64,000 nucleotides of DNA from Clavaria fumosa. Lineage: Eukaryota; Basidiomycota; Agaricomycetes; Agaricales; Clavariaceae. The notes beneath the pieces are model-generated. The model was not told the origin of the DNA. It worked only from the letters and a program-made list of their open reading frames with translations, and did no database searches. How positions within the stretch are numbered: the first letter of the stretch is position 1; the number at the start of each line of letters is the position of its first letter. The DNA lies in the NCBI GenBank assembly GCA_951802425.1, contig OX637802.1:2356001-2420000 (forward strand), read 5' to 3'. This document shows, in pieces, positions 23,332-39,051 of the stretch. A program made the translations under genes and the position numbers.

Positions 23332-25525
23332 ATGTATCCCGACACGACTGACCCCGAGTTCGCTGCGAGCCAGAGCAACCTGAGACCAAATCAATGTGTG
23401 TCGCCCTCCTCCGCATTCTGCCAGTGTAGGTTATCGCCATTCTCTCGCAGACGCGACGCCGCCTCTGGCAGACTCAGCCGGAGGACACCATGTCGCCCAT
23501 GACTATCCGTCAGAGGCATTGTGGTCCGTCTATATGGCAGAAGCCGACAAGTACGACACTGCACTCGTCGAGGGTTTTCAAGCAGACATGGACGGCACGC
23601 TAATCTTCGTGAGTAACCCGTCTTCATCCGGGGGATTGAGCGAGCCTGAGGGTGATTCACGTTTACAGGCCGGTCTTTTCTCTGCCAGCGTCACCACCCT
23701 CATCATAGAGAGCTATAAGTTGCTTCAACCGAATAATGGAGACGTCACCGTCGCGCTGTTGGCACAGATCTCGAACCAGTTGACAGCTTTGCCCAATGCA
23801 AATAACGCCGCCAGAATTAACTTCACGCCGCAGGCCGTATCCTTAGATGCCGAGTTCAAGCCCACCTCGTCAGCAATACGCGTCAACGTGCTATGGTTCC
23901 TTAGCTTGATGTGCAGTCTTGTTGTAGCGCTCAGCGCAACGCTCATCAAGCAATGGTCGCGTGGCTATCTTGACGCCTCGCGCCGGCGTGCCGCGCCCTT
24001 CTTACGTGCCCGGGTGCGCTCGTACCTTTTCGAGGGCCTCAAGGTCTTCCAGATGCATCGCGTCGTGGAAGGCATCCCTACCCTTCTCCACCTCGCCCTG
24101 TTCCTGTTCTTTGCCGGCCTCTACGAGTTCCTGCTGCCGATCAACTTCTTCGTAGCCAACCTCGTCCTTGGCGTCCTCCTGGCGTGCGCCGTCTTGTACG
24201 CCACGACGGTGGTGTGCTTCATCCTATTCCGCAACTGTCCCTACTCCACCGCACTATCTTCGTCATGCTGGCGCGTCTTGCGGCGGGTGTTCATGACTGT
24301 GAGGATGTTCATTCGCCTCTGTCGACTCCCGGTACCCGCGAGCATGCGCAATATCCCCCGCAATTTTGCGCAAGCGATGACTTGGGTCGCCATGGGCTCG
24401 CGTCCGGCGTGGCTTGGTTTCGACCTTACGTCGCGCTATCAGCGGGACAAGGAAGCCCTCGCATGGACTGTCAAGTCCTTGTCCATATCCAACCGCGCGC
24501 TCGAGCCGTTCGTCGAGGGGATCCCAGGGTTCCTCATCTCGCAAGACGTCATCCACGGAGACGACATTCTATGGAATCTCCTCGAAGACAAGCGCGTTTC
24601 TCTCGGTCACCGCATTGGCGGCTTACTCGCCAGCTGTCATGAGGGACTCAACCCGCTCGCACGGCAACGGCGTTCTGTGGCGTGTATCACTGCCATATGG
24701 TCGCTTACGGTATCTGCGTTTCCGACCACAAAGCGCTGGCTCTCTGGATTTGACATAGCCACTCTCAGAGCGCTGGAACATCAGGTAGCTGACCCAACGC
24801 CCATTATTGCCAACTGGGCGAGATGTACGATGTCGATTATACTGTCCAGATTGCTGCAGGACATGTGGAACTCTAGTGCCGGCGCTGCAACATCGAATTT
24901 GCGGCAAGACGTTAAAGATCTGCGGGAAGTGGTGCAGACTCTGACCCGTTGCGCAGCAAGATCCACGTCACTGTCATGGGAGCTTTGGACCTTTATTTCT
25001 GCCAAGCTTTCAGGACTCTTAGCCGAAATAGAGGCGCCTGACCCCGACATTGAAAAGGCGGCCCATCAGCAACAATGCATGCACAGATTCGTAGGACTCC
25101 TGACCGACACGCGGCTCCTAGCCCTTGTCGACGTAGTCGTCACCTTGATGCACAGCTCGATCGACCCAGTCGCGCTCATGAAACGCCCTCTTGGCGTTAG
25201 GTTGCGATACACACCTCAGACTCTTGCCTCGGATTCAGAGTATCGACTCCTGCGGCACCTGCGGCGCGACTTGACGGCGCAGTTCAGCGACCCTACTATT
25301 CAAGCTTTCTTTGTCTCTACAATGGGCGAGACGACGGAGAAGCAGGCCGACGGGTTGCTGAGAATCCATCCTGTCATGATGGAGGATGTCTTAGTCTTGC
25401 TCGGCACTATCAACGACCCGGCGTCCAAGTTGCAGGCCAAAGCAGTGGTTGAGAGATACAGTGGGATGCGTCCCATTAGCATCGCCGCAGTCCAAGCTCT
25501 TTCTATGTTGAACGCGCCGCAATAA
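23332..25525 (+). CDS. DUF6535 membrane protein
   Basis: Exons 23332-23395, 23451-23608 and 23669-25525, 692 aa. The N-terminus MYPDTTDPEFA joins to ALWSVYMAEADKYDTALVEG, then FQADMDGTLIF/AGLFSASVTTLIIESYK, which is the DUF6535 signature of basidiomycete proteins. TM helices lie near VLWFLSLMCSLVVALSATL and in a hydrophobic block after GIPTLLHLALFLFFAGLYE. The remaining about 450 residues are helical with no motif I recognise. Intron 2 (23609-23668) is 60 bp and has no stop, so an unspliced reading frame stays open, but removal restores the family motif. Function is unknown; such genes are typically multi-copy in mushrooms. Confidence 0.85.
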
Positions 25526-25946
25526 TTGATGCATCATTTGCCGCGTCCATCCAGACGAGGCCAAGTTCCACATATCTGCAGTATATTGTAACGTCTAATC
25601 AATACCTCGAGTAAAGGCTGTACATCACATTGGCAAGACACTTCTTCTCTGGTCATATTTATAAATATCAGTAGCCGACAATGTTACCCTAAATAAACAG
25701 ACGGGAATCATAATAACATAACAGGCAGTTCACCTCAGCTTTGAACAGCTTCCCCCAATTTACGTGGTTGGTCACTGGTATTTGCGGATGATCTTGCCAA
25801 TGATCACTAATTCAAGGTTATGAGTAGAGTTGAAGGTGAATTAAAAAATATCCGGACAATATCATTTGACAGCTATCGCGATTTTCAAGATTGTTTTCGC
25901 TCCAAGTCGAGCTCGTGAATGTCGATGTAATGCGAGAATCTTACGG
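25526..25946. other. Convergent spacer
   Basis: AT-rich region between the DUF6535 and Taspase-1 stops. No gene seen, though the exact C-terminus of the Taspase gene is uncertain and might reach into 25862-25946. Confidence 0.4.
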
Positions 25947-27558
25947 TCAGACTCTGAGAGAAAAAGCTGTGATAGATAACGGAGATCTCGAAATCGCAGA
26001 CCGATATCCCCCTTTAACGCGCCGAAGAATGTGGACCTTCGTAGGATGAGCGTCACGAATGGCAATCGGAATGCTCGTGATCACCTCTGGAGTGGGATGA
26101 TTTGAGGAGGCGAACGCAATGGCCATGCTCTCCGTGGTGAAAGCACAACATAAGCGGACTAGACAAGCACTTCTCATCGCGTAACCCCGTGCAATAGGTC
26201 AGGAAAGACATACCATGGGTCGAGGCAATGTCATCCTGGTTCCTTATTAACAGAAGGACACCAACATTAGGCTCTGATTCGCCGCGATCCTGACACGGTT
26301 CTGTACAGCTTAAATACCATAATGACAAGTGAATAAGCCTCAAACTCACTCCAAAATTCATCAAGTATGACGCGCTCTAAGGCGTCATGTGTGTCCGTGT
26401 CTCCATCTTTCAGTGCTTCACCAATGGAGCGCGCGAGCATTGTACGCATAATGTACTCCCCAGTCCCTGGTACAACTATGAGACTCGTCATTGCATGAGA
26501 GCACTGGAGAAAAGACCAGAAAGACTGCATGCCATCCCATGGGTGCGCCATTGTTGAGCCCAGCATCCGGCTCCGAATACTGCAGCCTGTACGGAAACAC
26601 TCAGAGTCAATTTATCGGCAAATTATCGTCTCGTACCTCGCCAATACGGCCTGGATGTTTAAGCAGAAGGCCGCCGCTTATACGTGGGGGGGTCGTCAGA
26701 GAATTAGGACCATAATTGGGAAACATCAGATACCTGGATACTCCAGATGCCAGGTTGCCCGCGCTGTCAAGGACTACGGCCCCAACAGTGTCCTGAAGCT
26801 TGCCAAGGCTTGATGGATCTTGGAGGACTGAAGTGCTCGGAGTCAGGCTTGTGAGCTGGTCTTTCCATTTCCGCCAATCTTCTCTGGCAGAAGGTGAAAT
26901 CAGATCAACTGGACTGACGATATCCAACCCGTGCGACGCAGCAAAAGAACGTGCACCCTCGCCCACCAGGGTCCTTGAGTACGGTTGCTCAGGTGAACTT
27001 GTGTGAGGGTGGCAACAATCACGAACATTGGTGGTATACGACCAAGCGTGTCGTTTATCCTCTGGTGCTTCAAGATGCCATGTGCCAGTTTTATTGGATT
27101 CTTAACGCCTTGTTTGAAGCGTTCATATACGCACAGGACGCTTGATCGATGACAAGCATTAAACGCACCGACAACTGCGCCTGCACTTCCAAAATTTCCA
27201 GTCGACCCGTCCATAATAGAGGCGTCGCATTCGACAGTACCACTCAAGGTCAGATTCGACCCGTAGCCTTGAACCGCGCAACAGATGAATCCGGGGTGAG
27301 GAAAGAGTAGAAAAGATCTACCTGCATTGAAACGCGTGCTGTCTTCGAGTACCGAAATTCCTGTCTGTACAAGTTCCAAGGAATTCGATTGCATTGCCTC
27401 TTTCAAAGCGGTTTTGCACGCTCTGTACGATGTCATGTCAATGTTATGGCGTGCCAGTATATGGTAAACATTGCCCACAAGTGCAGGACTCGCTTGGTGT
27501 CGCCATCGAAGGAGCGATTGTGAATGCCAGCGCCACCATGCACCGCGACGCACACCAT
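25947..27558 (-). CDS. Taspase-1-like threonine endopeptidase (Ntn hydrolase)
   Basis: Ten exons: 27558-27479, 27422-27322, 27267-27169, 27108-27027, 26973-26734, 26676-26637, 26586-26526, 26475-26350, 26300-26214 and 26158-25947, 375 aa. Family marks are VAVHGGAGIHNRS at the N-terminus, FNAGYGSNLTLSG, AGAVVGVKNPIKLA, RIPPMTLVGEGARSFA, the autocleavage and nucleophile site QDTVGAVVLDSAGN (Thr after Asp), SSGGLLLKHPGRIGEAAVFGAGCWA and GTGEYIMRTMLAR. The gap between LVGEGAR and the DTVG site matches Taspase-1 rather than plain asparaginases. Animal Taspase-1 cuts MLL and TFIIA after Asp; the fungal substrate is unknown. The last about 30 residues after NHPTPE are less certain, since a 48-bp in-frame segment could be an intron. 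Confidence 0.85.
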
Positions 27559-27692
27559 GTTCACGCTTAGCGCGTCAAGTTGTGCGCGAAATCTCAATCC
27601 GGCAATTGTGCAGAGTTCCGTGAGATTGGGGTCTGAGACGTAGAGTTGAAGTTGAACAGGACATAACGACGGTCAAGACAAATAAGAGAAAG

Positions 27693-30056
27693 TCATGATC
27701 CATGTCGTTTCCAAGCCCATATCTTTCCTGCCAAACCCCACACTTCACCACTCCTGCAAAACTCTTCCAGCTCTTCGATTTTCCCTCCAATCCCGAGACC
27801 CCTAACATCGACCGCAACACCCCGCTCCTTGCGCTCCTCCCAGCGCACGGCGATCTCCATCAACCCTTCGGCTGGTGACCGCTTTGGACATGTCATAAAG
27901 ATTGCAGGAGAAGGAGAGGTGTACGCCGAAGGGATGTAAACATTGACCGGAATCCTGCGAGGTGTGAGGGTTCCTGTACGGGTGCGATGATGAGCAGCCG
28001 GTTGGTGAGAAGATTCTAGGGCTTTCACCATTCAGAACAGCATCTAACTCGGCCTCTGTCGCTTCCCCCTCCTCCGAGTCAGACGTCCCGTCATTAGTGT
28101 CAAGGGGTCCATCCGAGTTTTCAGGATGCCATTCAATACACTCGAGCATTCCATTCAGCCAAATTTGCTCTCGCACGACCTGCCATTTTGAAATGCCGTC
28201 ATGTCATGGCCAAGCCAATCTAGTGATGAGGAAGAAGAGGAAACAGGTGACTTGCCTCGAGCACGCCCCAAACTTCTCTCATGCTCTTTACACGTACCCG
28301 CTCTAACCGGAAACCCGGCTCGGCTGGTGCTGTGAGACGGAGATCAAGGGGAGGATGTGACGACGAGGGGGAGCGCTAGCGCCGAGATCAGAAGGACACA
28401 GGTTGAGGAAGCAATAAGTGACATACGTAAAATGCAGAATACCTGCCAAGAGAAATATTTGCTTTGGGATTGGGATGAAGCTACAATAATCCTGACATAA
28501 ACGAAAGTATACTGGAAAGTATGAGAACACCCACCAACATGTCCACCCAACTATCGCCTGAGAACATGATTCCCCCCATATCAGTCATATCTATGTGACC
28601 AAGGTCAAGCCTACTGCCATCCGCCGCCAATGCTGACTGCCGTCCGACGAGGCTTTCGATGGCTCGCAGGAGGGACTGTGACATTACAACACCATTTCGA
28701 CCGTTCTGTGAGAAATCAAGTATCCAGGCATGATCAGTGGTTTGGGGAAAATGGTGTTCCGTCGAAGGGGCAGAAATGGGAATGAGAGGAAATGATGGGC
28801 GTAGAGACCCGGAGTGAGGTTCTGTAGACGATGACAAGGAGGAAGAATGACTGGTGTGCAGGCGGAGAGTGGCGACGGTTGCTCCGACAGAAGGAAGCGT
28901 GGGTAAGTGAGTATAGAGATGCTGGAGGGGAATATCAACATTGAGACGTTTCGCATCCAGTGGCAGCTCGGCAGGACGTGAACGGAGAAGTTCTAAGTAA
29001 GCCCGTGGCGTGAGATGGATCAAGAAAGATAAACATGGAAACGACAGGAATGGCAAGGGAAGAGCGTGTGCCCTCAGAAGATATATGTCAAGTGGAGCAA
29101 CGGTGAGATTCAGAGAGCTAATGTGCAGACAGCAGTCAGCATTGTACACTATGTCAGGGAAAGGGATACGCGCCTGGCAACCTCTTCTATTTCTCCTTTC
29201 GCCACTTCTTCCGCTACGACCGCTGAGTCTTTGAACCACCTGACACCCGCGTCTCCTTCTGCGGCAGCAAGCTTGTCCAGCATCATTAGATACGCCAGCT
29301 GCGCCCCTACTGCGTCTCCCCTTCTTTCTGCTTCAACGGGATCCTGACGGCCTTGGACCTCCTCCAGGTAAGCGTGGATGCAACGCTTGAGAAGTTCGTT
29401 TAATGTCGAAGGCCCTTCTGTGGTGAGCATTCCATTTAAGGGGTTGCGGACGGCATAAGAAACTTTGAGAGTAACAACGTCAATGCGCGTTGGGGTGGTA
29501 GAAATCTCAATGTCGATGACTAATATGTTTCCAGCGAAGGTTATAGTATCTTGCACGTCTTTGATCACTTGCATTCCGACGGCAGTCGCCCAAGTGTCAA
29601 AGTGCGAGATGCAGAAAGCTTGAAGAGCCTGCGGTGAAGACGGAATGTCTTCTCCGTAGTTGATTCCATGTCGAGTACGGAGCGCGGAAATTGTGGCAGC
29701 CGCGTTTTGCTCTAACTGCACGCCTGGACATTGAGCTGGCTATCCCCGTTTCAAGAGTATGGACTGACGGAATGGACAGCGCTGGCAATGCTGGCGTGTT
29801 GTCTAAGAAGAGAAATGACCTTCGGATTTGAGAAGGGCAAGGACATGTATGTCGCGAGAGAATGGGACGTCTGGTCTGTGACCTGAATGAGGTCGGTAAG
29901 CAGGGCAATGGAACTCTGGGCCGATGCGGAGAACGGGTGTAGGCCTTCGGGTGCAAATTCATCCGCTGCATTTATCCTTTGTAGTGCAGCAAGCAGGGTT
30001 TGAGCAGGCGGCGATGATACGGACTGGACACGATCGCCTGAACTGGACTGCGCCAT
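27693..30056 (-). CDS. Mediator subunit 1-like protein (tentative)
   Basis: A single gene is inferred from chained exons: 30056-29769, 29715 to about 29175, a central exon or exons between about 29118 and 28520, one around 28330-28256, 28179-28029 and 27973-27693. Splice phases close at both ends; the middle boundaries are unresolved. The protein has a helical N-terminus (QSSIALLTDLIQVTDQTSHSLA), then beta-rich FAGNILVIDIEISTTPTRID with KRCIHAYLEEV. Further on come FLIHLTPRAYLELL, LDFSQNGRNGVVMS, RVRVKSMREVWGVLE, VREQIWLNGMLECIEWHP, an acidic linker, and a C-terminal beta domain ending WGLAGKIWAWKRHGS. The layout resembles fungal Med1-family proteins, but I am not certain. One intron (28180-28255) uses a GC donor (GAG|GCAAGT). 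Confidence 0.5.
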
Positions 30057-30221
30057 GGTCGTTGTGCGCGCCTCACGCGTGGGCGCTTAAGCGTTGGAGA
30101 TGACCACACGTGATCATAAATTGATCTTACCCCGTTGGTGGCTTCCGACTCTGGCGATGCTAGTACAGTACATTACTCGTTCACTCACAACCCAGGCAGT
30201 CCTAACACATTCTTGCGCCAG
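30057..30221. promoter_or_regulatory. Bidirectional promoter with E-box between Med1-like and GCN5
   Basis: 165 bp between divergent ATGs. It contains a CACGTG palindrome at 30107-30112 and a GC-rich patch at 30065-30090. Regulation by a bHLH factor is inferred. Confidence 0.4.
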
Positions 30222-32548
30222 ATGACGATGAGTGTGCTGTATCCTGGCTCACACGACCTGTTGGATCTGAACGCGTCCCAATTGGCTCTCAAAATCGCGC
30301 GCCACTCACCATGTACGGCGTGCGCCTCTTGTTCCGGTCTCCGTCCACCAAGGGATGTCGAAGCGGTGCTCCTCGATATGAATGACAAGGAGGATGAGGA
30401 TAACTCTACTCCGGCCGACTATTTGGACCACTGCGATTGTGGACACACCGTATCAGCACATGGTGCAGATGAAGCAGAACTTGGTCACGACGAGTTCGCG
30501 CGCCGAGGCCGAGCCGCGGTACGGTTGGATGAAATACTGCAGGTGAGCGCCTTCCGGCTACATAGGCACACATACGTGGACATTTTACTTGCCCAGGACG
30601 TGGGGAAACTACTAGATTTCGAGTACGCCGACGGGGATATTATAAATCTGCGTAAGCAGATGCAGATTCCAAGAGCCTCCCTTAGCCCAGTCGTGGAACC
30701 TGCTCAGCTGCTGGGAAAGTTCTTTGTTTTGACCCGTCTCAATCCCTGGGTTGACAGCGGTTTACTTAGATGGCACATCATTGGTGAACGGTCCTCTTTC
30801 CCCGACATCTTCCGAACTTAGCGAAATACCGCCTCCAAGCAAGCGTCGAAGGATGTCAGGCACCTCATCTCTCAGTGAAGCAGATGACGATGATGACGAT
30901 GAAGAAGACCAGCCACTTGCCGCCCGTATTGCACAAAAACAGAGCCAGCATCCCAATAATAGCGGTGCTCGTACAGTCGCGTCTGGGAAACGAAGCGGGA
31001 AAAAGCAGTCCAGTATGAAGTCAAAAAAGCAAACCGCACGCGCCTCGACACCACCATTGTTGGATGGCGTCACAGCAGAGCCCAATGGTTTGGTGAATGG
31101 TGTCAACGGCCATGAACCAAAAAGAAGACCAGAAGAGAGGATGGACCAAGGAAAATTGGATCGACTCGCCACAGGTGTCACTGTTGATGCTGGAGGTGCT
31201 CCTTCTGGATCAGTACGTGCCGGTCTCGCTGTTCTCTCGAAGTGAATCCCGATGCCTCTTTATCAGCCACCAACCAAAACCGGGAAAACCGCGACTGTCG
31301 AGTTACGTAAAGGCCTAATCCAGATCGTCGCGGTTGAAAACGACGGGAAACCGAGATCTCTTGTCATTCTCACTGGCTTGAAAACCATCTTCCAGAAGCA
31401 GTTGCCAAAGATGCCTCGGGAATATATTGCAAGAATCGTTTACGATCTGAACTCGAAATGCCTTGCCATCATCAAACGTGGATATAAAGTTGTCGGTGGC
31501 ATCTGCTTCAGGCCATTTGCACAACGTGGGTTCGCGGAAATTGTGTTCTTCGCAATAACGTCCGTCGACCAGGATAAGGTATGTAGGATTTAAGCATCAG
31601 GATTGGCACTCTACCTAAGCCTGCTCAGGGATATGGCGGAATGCTTATGGATCATTTTAAGCAACATATCAAAACTACGTATCCTGGCATGATGCACTTC
31701 TTGACTTATGCGGACAATTACGCAGTTGGCTACTTTCGCAAGCAAGGCTTCTCCAAGGACATTACTCTTGATCGTTCAGTCTGGGCTGGTTACATCAAAG
31801 ATTACGAAGGAGGAACTATCATGCAATGCACCATGTTGGAAAAAGTCAATTACCTCGACAGGGCCAACATCATTGCGCAACAGCGTGACGCAATCTTGAC
31901 TAAAATTCGGGAAAAATCTCGATCATATATCCGGTATCCAGGCCTTCCGCAGTTCCAAGACACCAATGGAAGCGATGTTTCGGTTGATCCCCAAGATGTT
32001 CCTGGCTTGCGTAAGTGTGTTAGCAATTGGACGTATGCTTGATCTCTGATGAAAGGAAACAGGGGAGACAGGTTGGCAATTGTCCATGGCTACGACGTGA
32101 GTACATGTATTGGAAATTCTCTTTCCTGCTCCTTACGACATTACCAGCGCAATCCGACCTACGCGTGGCGCGGCGCACCATTTCATGCAGCGCGTACTTT
32201 CAGATCTCCAAGGCCACCCTCAAGCATGGGCTTTCGCCCAACCCGTCAATAAGGAAGATGTTCCTGACTACTACGACGTCATCAAGCAGCCCATGGGTAC
32301 GATCAAGCAGTTGGTCTTCGCAACCTGTCAGGCTGGTCTAACGCTCCCTGACAGATCTCAGTTTGATGGAGCACAAGCTAGAAACAAGCCAATATCCTAC
32401 ACTCGAACTTTTCTTAGCTGATGCCCAGCTCGTCTTCGACAACTGCCGCACCTACAATCCAGAAGGATCGATCTATGCCAAGAACGCGACAAAGCTAGAG
32501 AAATTCCTCGAAGAGGAATTAGCGAAATATAGAGAGAAGGAGAATTGA
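30222..32548 (+). CDS. GCN5: SAGA histone acetyltransferase GCN5
   Basis: Exons 30222-30542, 30597-30651, 30758-31212, 31267-31578, 31629-32010, 32063-32096, 32148-32296 and 32355-32548, about 633 aa. An extended N-terminus has a Cys/His cluster (CTACASC, HCDCGH) and a basic Ser-rich region. The GNAT domain starts near TVELRKGLIQIVAVEND and contains YDLNSKCLAIIK, GGICFRPF, the catalytic Glu in FAEIVFFAITS, and the acetyl-CoA loop QDKGYGGMLMDH. A bromodomain follows (VNKEDVPDYYDVIKQPM, DLSLMEHKLE, FDNCRTYNPEGSIYAKNA). GCN5 acetylates H3 within SAGA. The start is the first in-frame ATG. The 106-bp intron at 30652-30757 could hide a micro-exon. Confidence 0.95.
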
Positions 32549-34712
32549 ATCTCTACCAGCTTGTGCTCTGCATCTCTGCCCTATCTCGGGTTTCGACCTA
32601 TGTGTCTCCGCGCTTCCGCGACGGTCTCTGCACCCTTGCGGAGCTTCCTTCGCTCGCCCTCCTCGTTGTTGCTGGGTTGTTCTAGCAGCGGAGGGGACTT
32701 GCGCCTGGGCGGACGCTCTGACAGGTGGTAGCCTCGTGCTGTACCCGTTGGCTTTGACACGCGCCATCGAGGACGGGAATGTCGCGTACCGCAGTGTTGT
32801 CGACACAATCTGTTCGGCTGTTTGTGTAGCGTAACATCCCGCCAATTCACGCTCGCCCATGAGATGTGATCCATGTGATGTACGTTATTGTAAATTGACG
32901 GGTCACAAGATCGCGACTTGGAAGTCGTCCGGAGTCCCTTTCAGTCTCTAATAGACGTATTGCTTGTGCTAGTGTTTCGCAGGTCCTTACCCTGCATTCA
33001 GCCCTCATTAGGCTACTTTTTTCGGAGCCGTTAAAAATGTAAATCAAACTCGACTAAACTTGACTGTCACAGGTGCATAATGCCCCAACAGCTTGCATCA
33101 AGCCGCCCATAGGATCCGATTTCGCGGTGAAAGCGTCTCAGGCCAAATTAGCAAAGCGCCAGTACAACGCCTGGATTGAGCCAAAAGAGTTGTTCCTCAT
33201 ATAATTATAACATACTGAAGCTGTCAACCATGTTTGGCGAGTTACCTACCTTCGTACGGTTGAAGATGAACGGGTCAAAATCAGACCATTAGATTCGGCC
33301 GAGACAAGACTTCAATTTTGTGAAGTTAGATGCGACATGGAACCATTGGAACATTCGCTGGGCTCCCGTCGGCCGTGGATTCGACTGACTCTGGTGTTTC
33401 AGCGGCGCGATGCCGCTCGCCATAGTAACAGAATAACATAACATCACCCATTTACGAGCGCTCGCGGCGGGTAGAGACGGGACTGCGGCTGCTGTCGCAG
33501 ACTGCGAGACACTAGCAGGAAAAACAAATTTCATTCATTCCGTGCCTCGTTGTGGCACAGGGGAAGCTGTTGGACAACGCAACAGAGTCCCCATAAATCA
33601 TTCCGTCGCCGTGCTTGCCGGAAAACGGCTAGACTCTAAGTTCAGGTGGATTAGTCCGTCATTTCCATACCACAATCCACCCTGGCCTAAATGGAAACAT
33701 GGGGTCGTAGACTTTGAAATGGGTTGAACGTTTTGTAGTGTAGCGACGTTCGCACTCCAGAGTATTGGGGCGGCAGCAGGGTCAGCTATTGGCGGACTTG
33801 GAACTTCACAAAGAGGAAGAGAAACACCTGTTTGGTGAGAGCTAGGAGTCAATGGAACGACACGACAATCTACAGGTAGCTCACATGCAGCTAGAGCCAA
33901 TGGTGACCGTTGGATGTAGATTCTATGAGTTGTGTGCGTGCGGGGTCCGCGAAGCTCAACAGGGACAAAACTACTGCACTGTAAAGTCCATATCGTGGTT
34001 TTTCTCTAAAGAATGTCTGGAAAAGGGTAATTTGGTGTGACAGGGGCAAGATAACCTTACGGTAAATGGATTACTGACCGACAGTACTGCCAGTATTACA
34101 TCGGTCCGTTGGAGTGAAATGCGTTATGGTGATACCGATGACGAGCCTTCGCTTCTCCTTGTAAATGCAATTCGCCCGGCCTGGCTTGTTGCTGTTCTTG
34201 TCCTTGTACACGTACATTCCAGGAGGTAACAAGGGATTGCGATATTCCTTTTAGAAATTTATTACAGAGATGATGAGGGTGGTGGCGACTCGTAAAATCA
34301 ACCCGAACATGAAACAGGCCCGGGCCGAAGTTGGAGAGTCCACGATGTGGAGTTGGAACTCGTGAACATTACTGCGTGTACTTGGCTTGGCTGCGGGATC
34401 ACTATGGTGACCGTTTTCTCTTCTCTGACTGTGCTCGATGTACGGTAAAAAGGTTGTCGTTGGTAGAGTAGCACCGGCAGTTGCATTCGTCGGCCAACGC
34501 AGGTCTGCACAGAGATGTGTGTGGGTTGCCAGACTCGGCGTAACGCCGAGTGTGAGCACTGCTGCAGCACGTTTTGCTGTTCAACTTGAGGATCACTCTC
34601 GTCGCTTTGCTCGTCGCTCCCGCTCGCGTCTAGCAATCGCATTAATCAGAGCTTGAAGTCGTCTAGAACGCTCAGCTCGAGTCCCATTCGCGGCTGTTCT
34701 CATCGTCGAGAT
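32549..34712. other. Long intergenic region
   Basis: 2.16 kb between GCN5 and YAK1. No recognised gene. The only candidate is a weak two-exon minus-strand model at 33891-34217, listed separately. The final part is the YAK1 leader and promoter. Confidence 0.45.
33891..34217 (-). CDS. Possible short two-exon ORF, unknown (weak)
   Basis: ATG at 34217, exon 34217-34083, a 66-bp GT-AG intron ending TTCCAG, exon 34016-33891, giving 86 aa. The predicted product begins MYVYKDKNSNKPGRAN and ends with a moderately hydrophobic stretch (GLYSAVVLSLLSFADP). Phase is kept across the intron. An in-frame stop sits four codons upstream of GEYRN-like sequence, and the length is short enough to arise by chance. 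No family recognised. Confidence 0.2.
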
Positions 34713-38757
<4,045 letters not shown>

Positions 38758-39051
38758 TCGACACATCTCCATCCCTTCCTAGTTCTTAGTTGAACGTCCT
38801 TGTTCACCCGTAAGACAACCAACTAAAAACCCAAATCTGCATTTTCCTATCCTGTTGCACATTACATCCGTTGCTGCGCACATTTTCGATTATTTTTCTT
38901 ACGTCAATCGTTACTGGCACACTTTGCAAATCTCAATACTGTCCTGTACCAGACAATGCCAAAAAAAAACTGCAGTTTTCTCTGATTCATTCTTGGACTA
39001 AGATACAATTTACAATCCTTCGGTATAAGCCGTCCATCGTCGCATATCGTC

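Noticed and set aside
28097..28306. Plus-strand 69-codon frame
   Set aside because: It is antisense to the C-terminal exons of the Med1-like gene, whose phases close.
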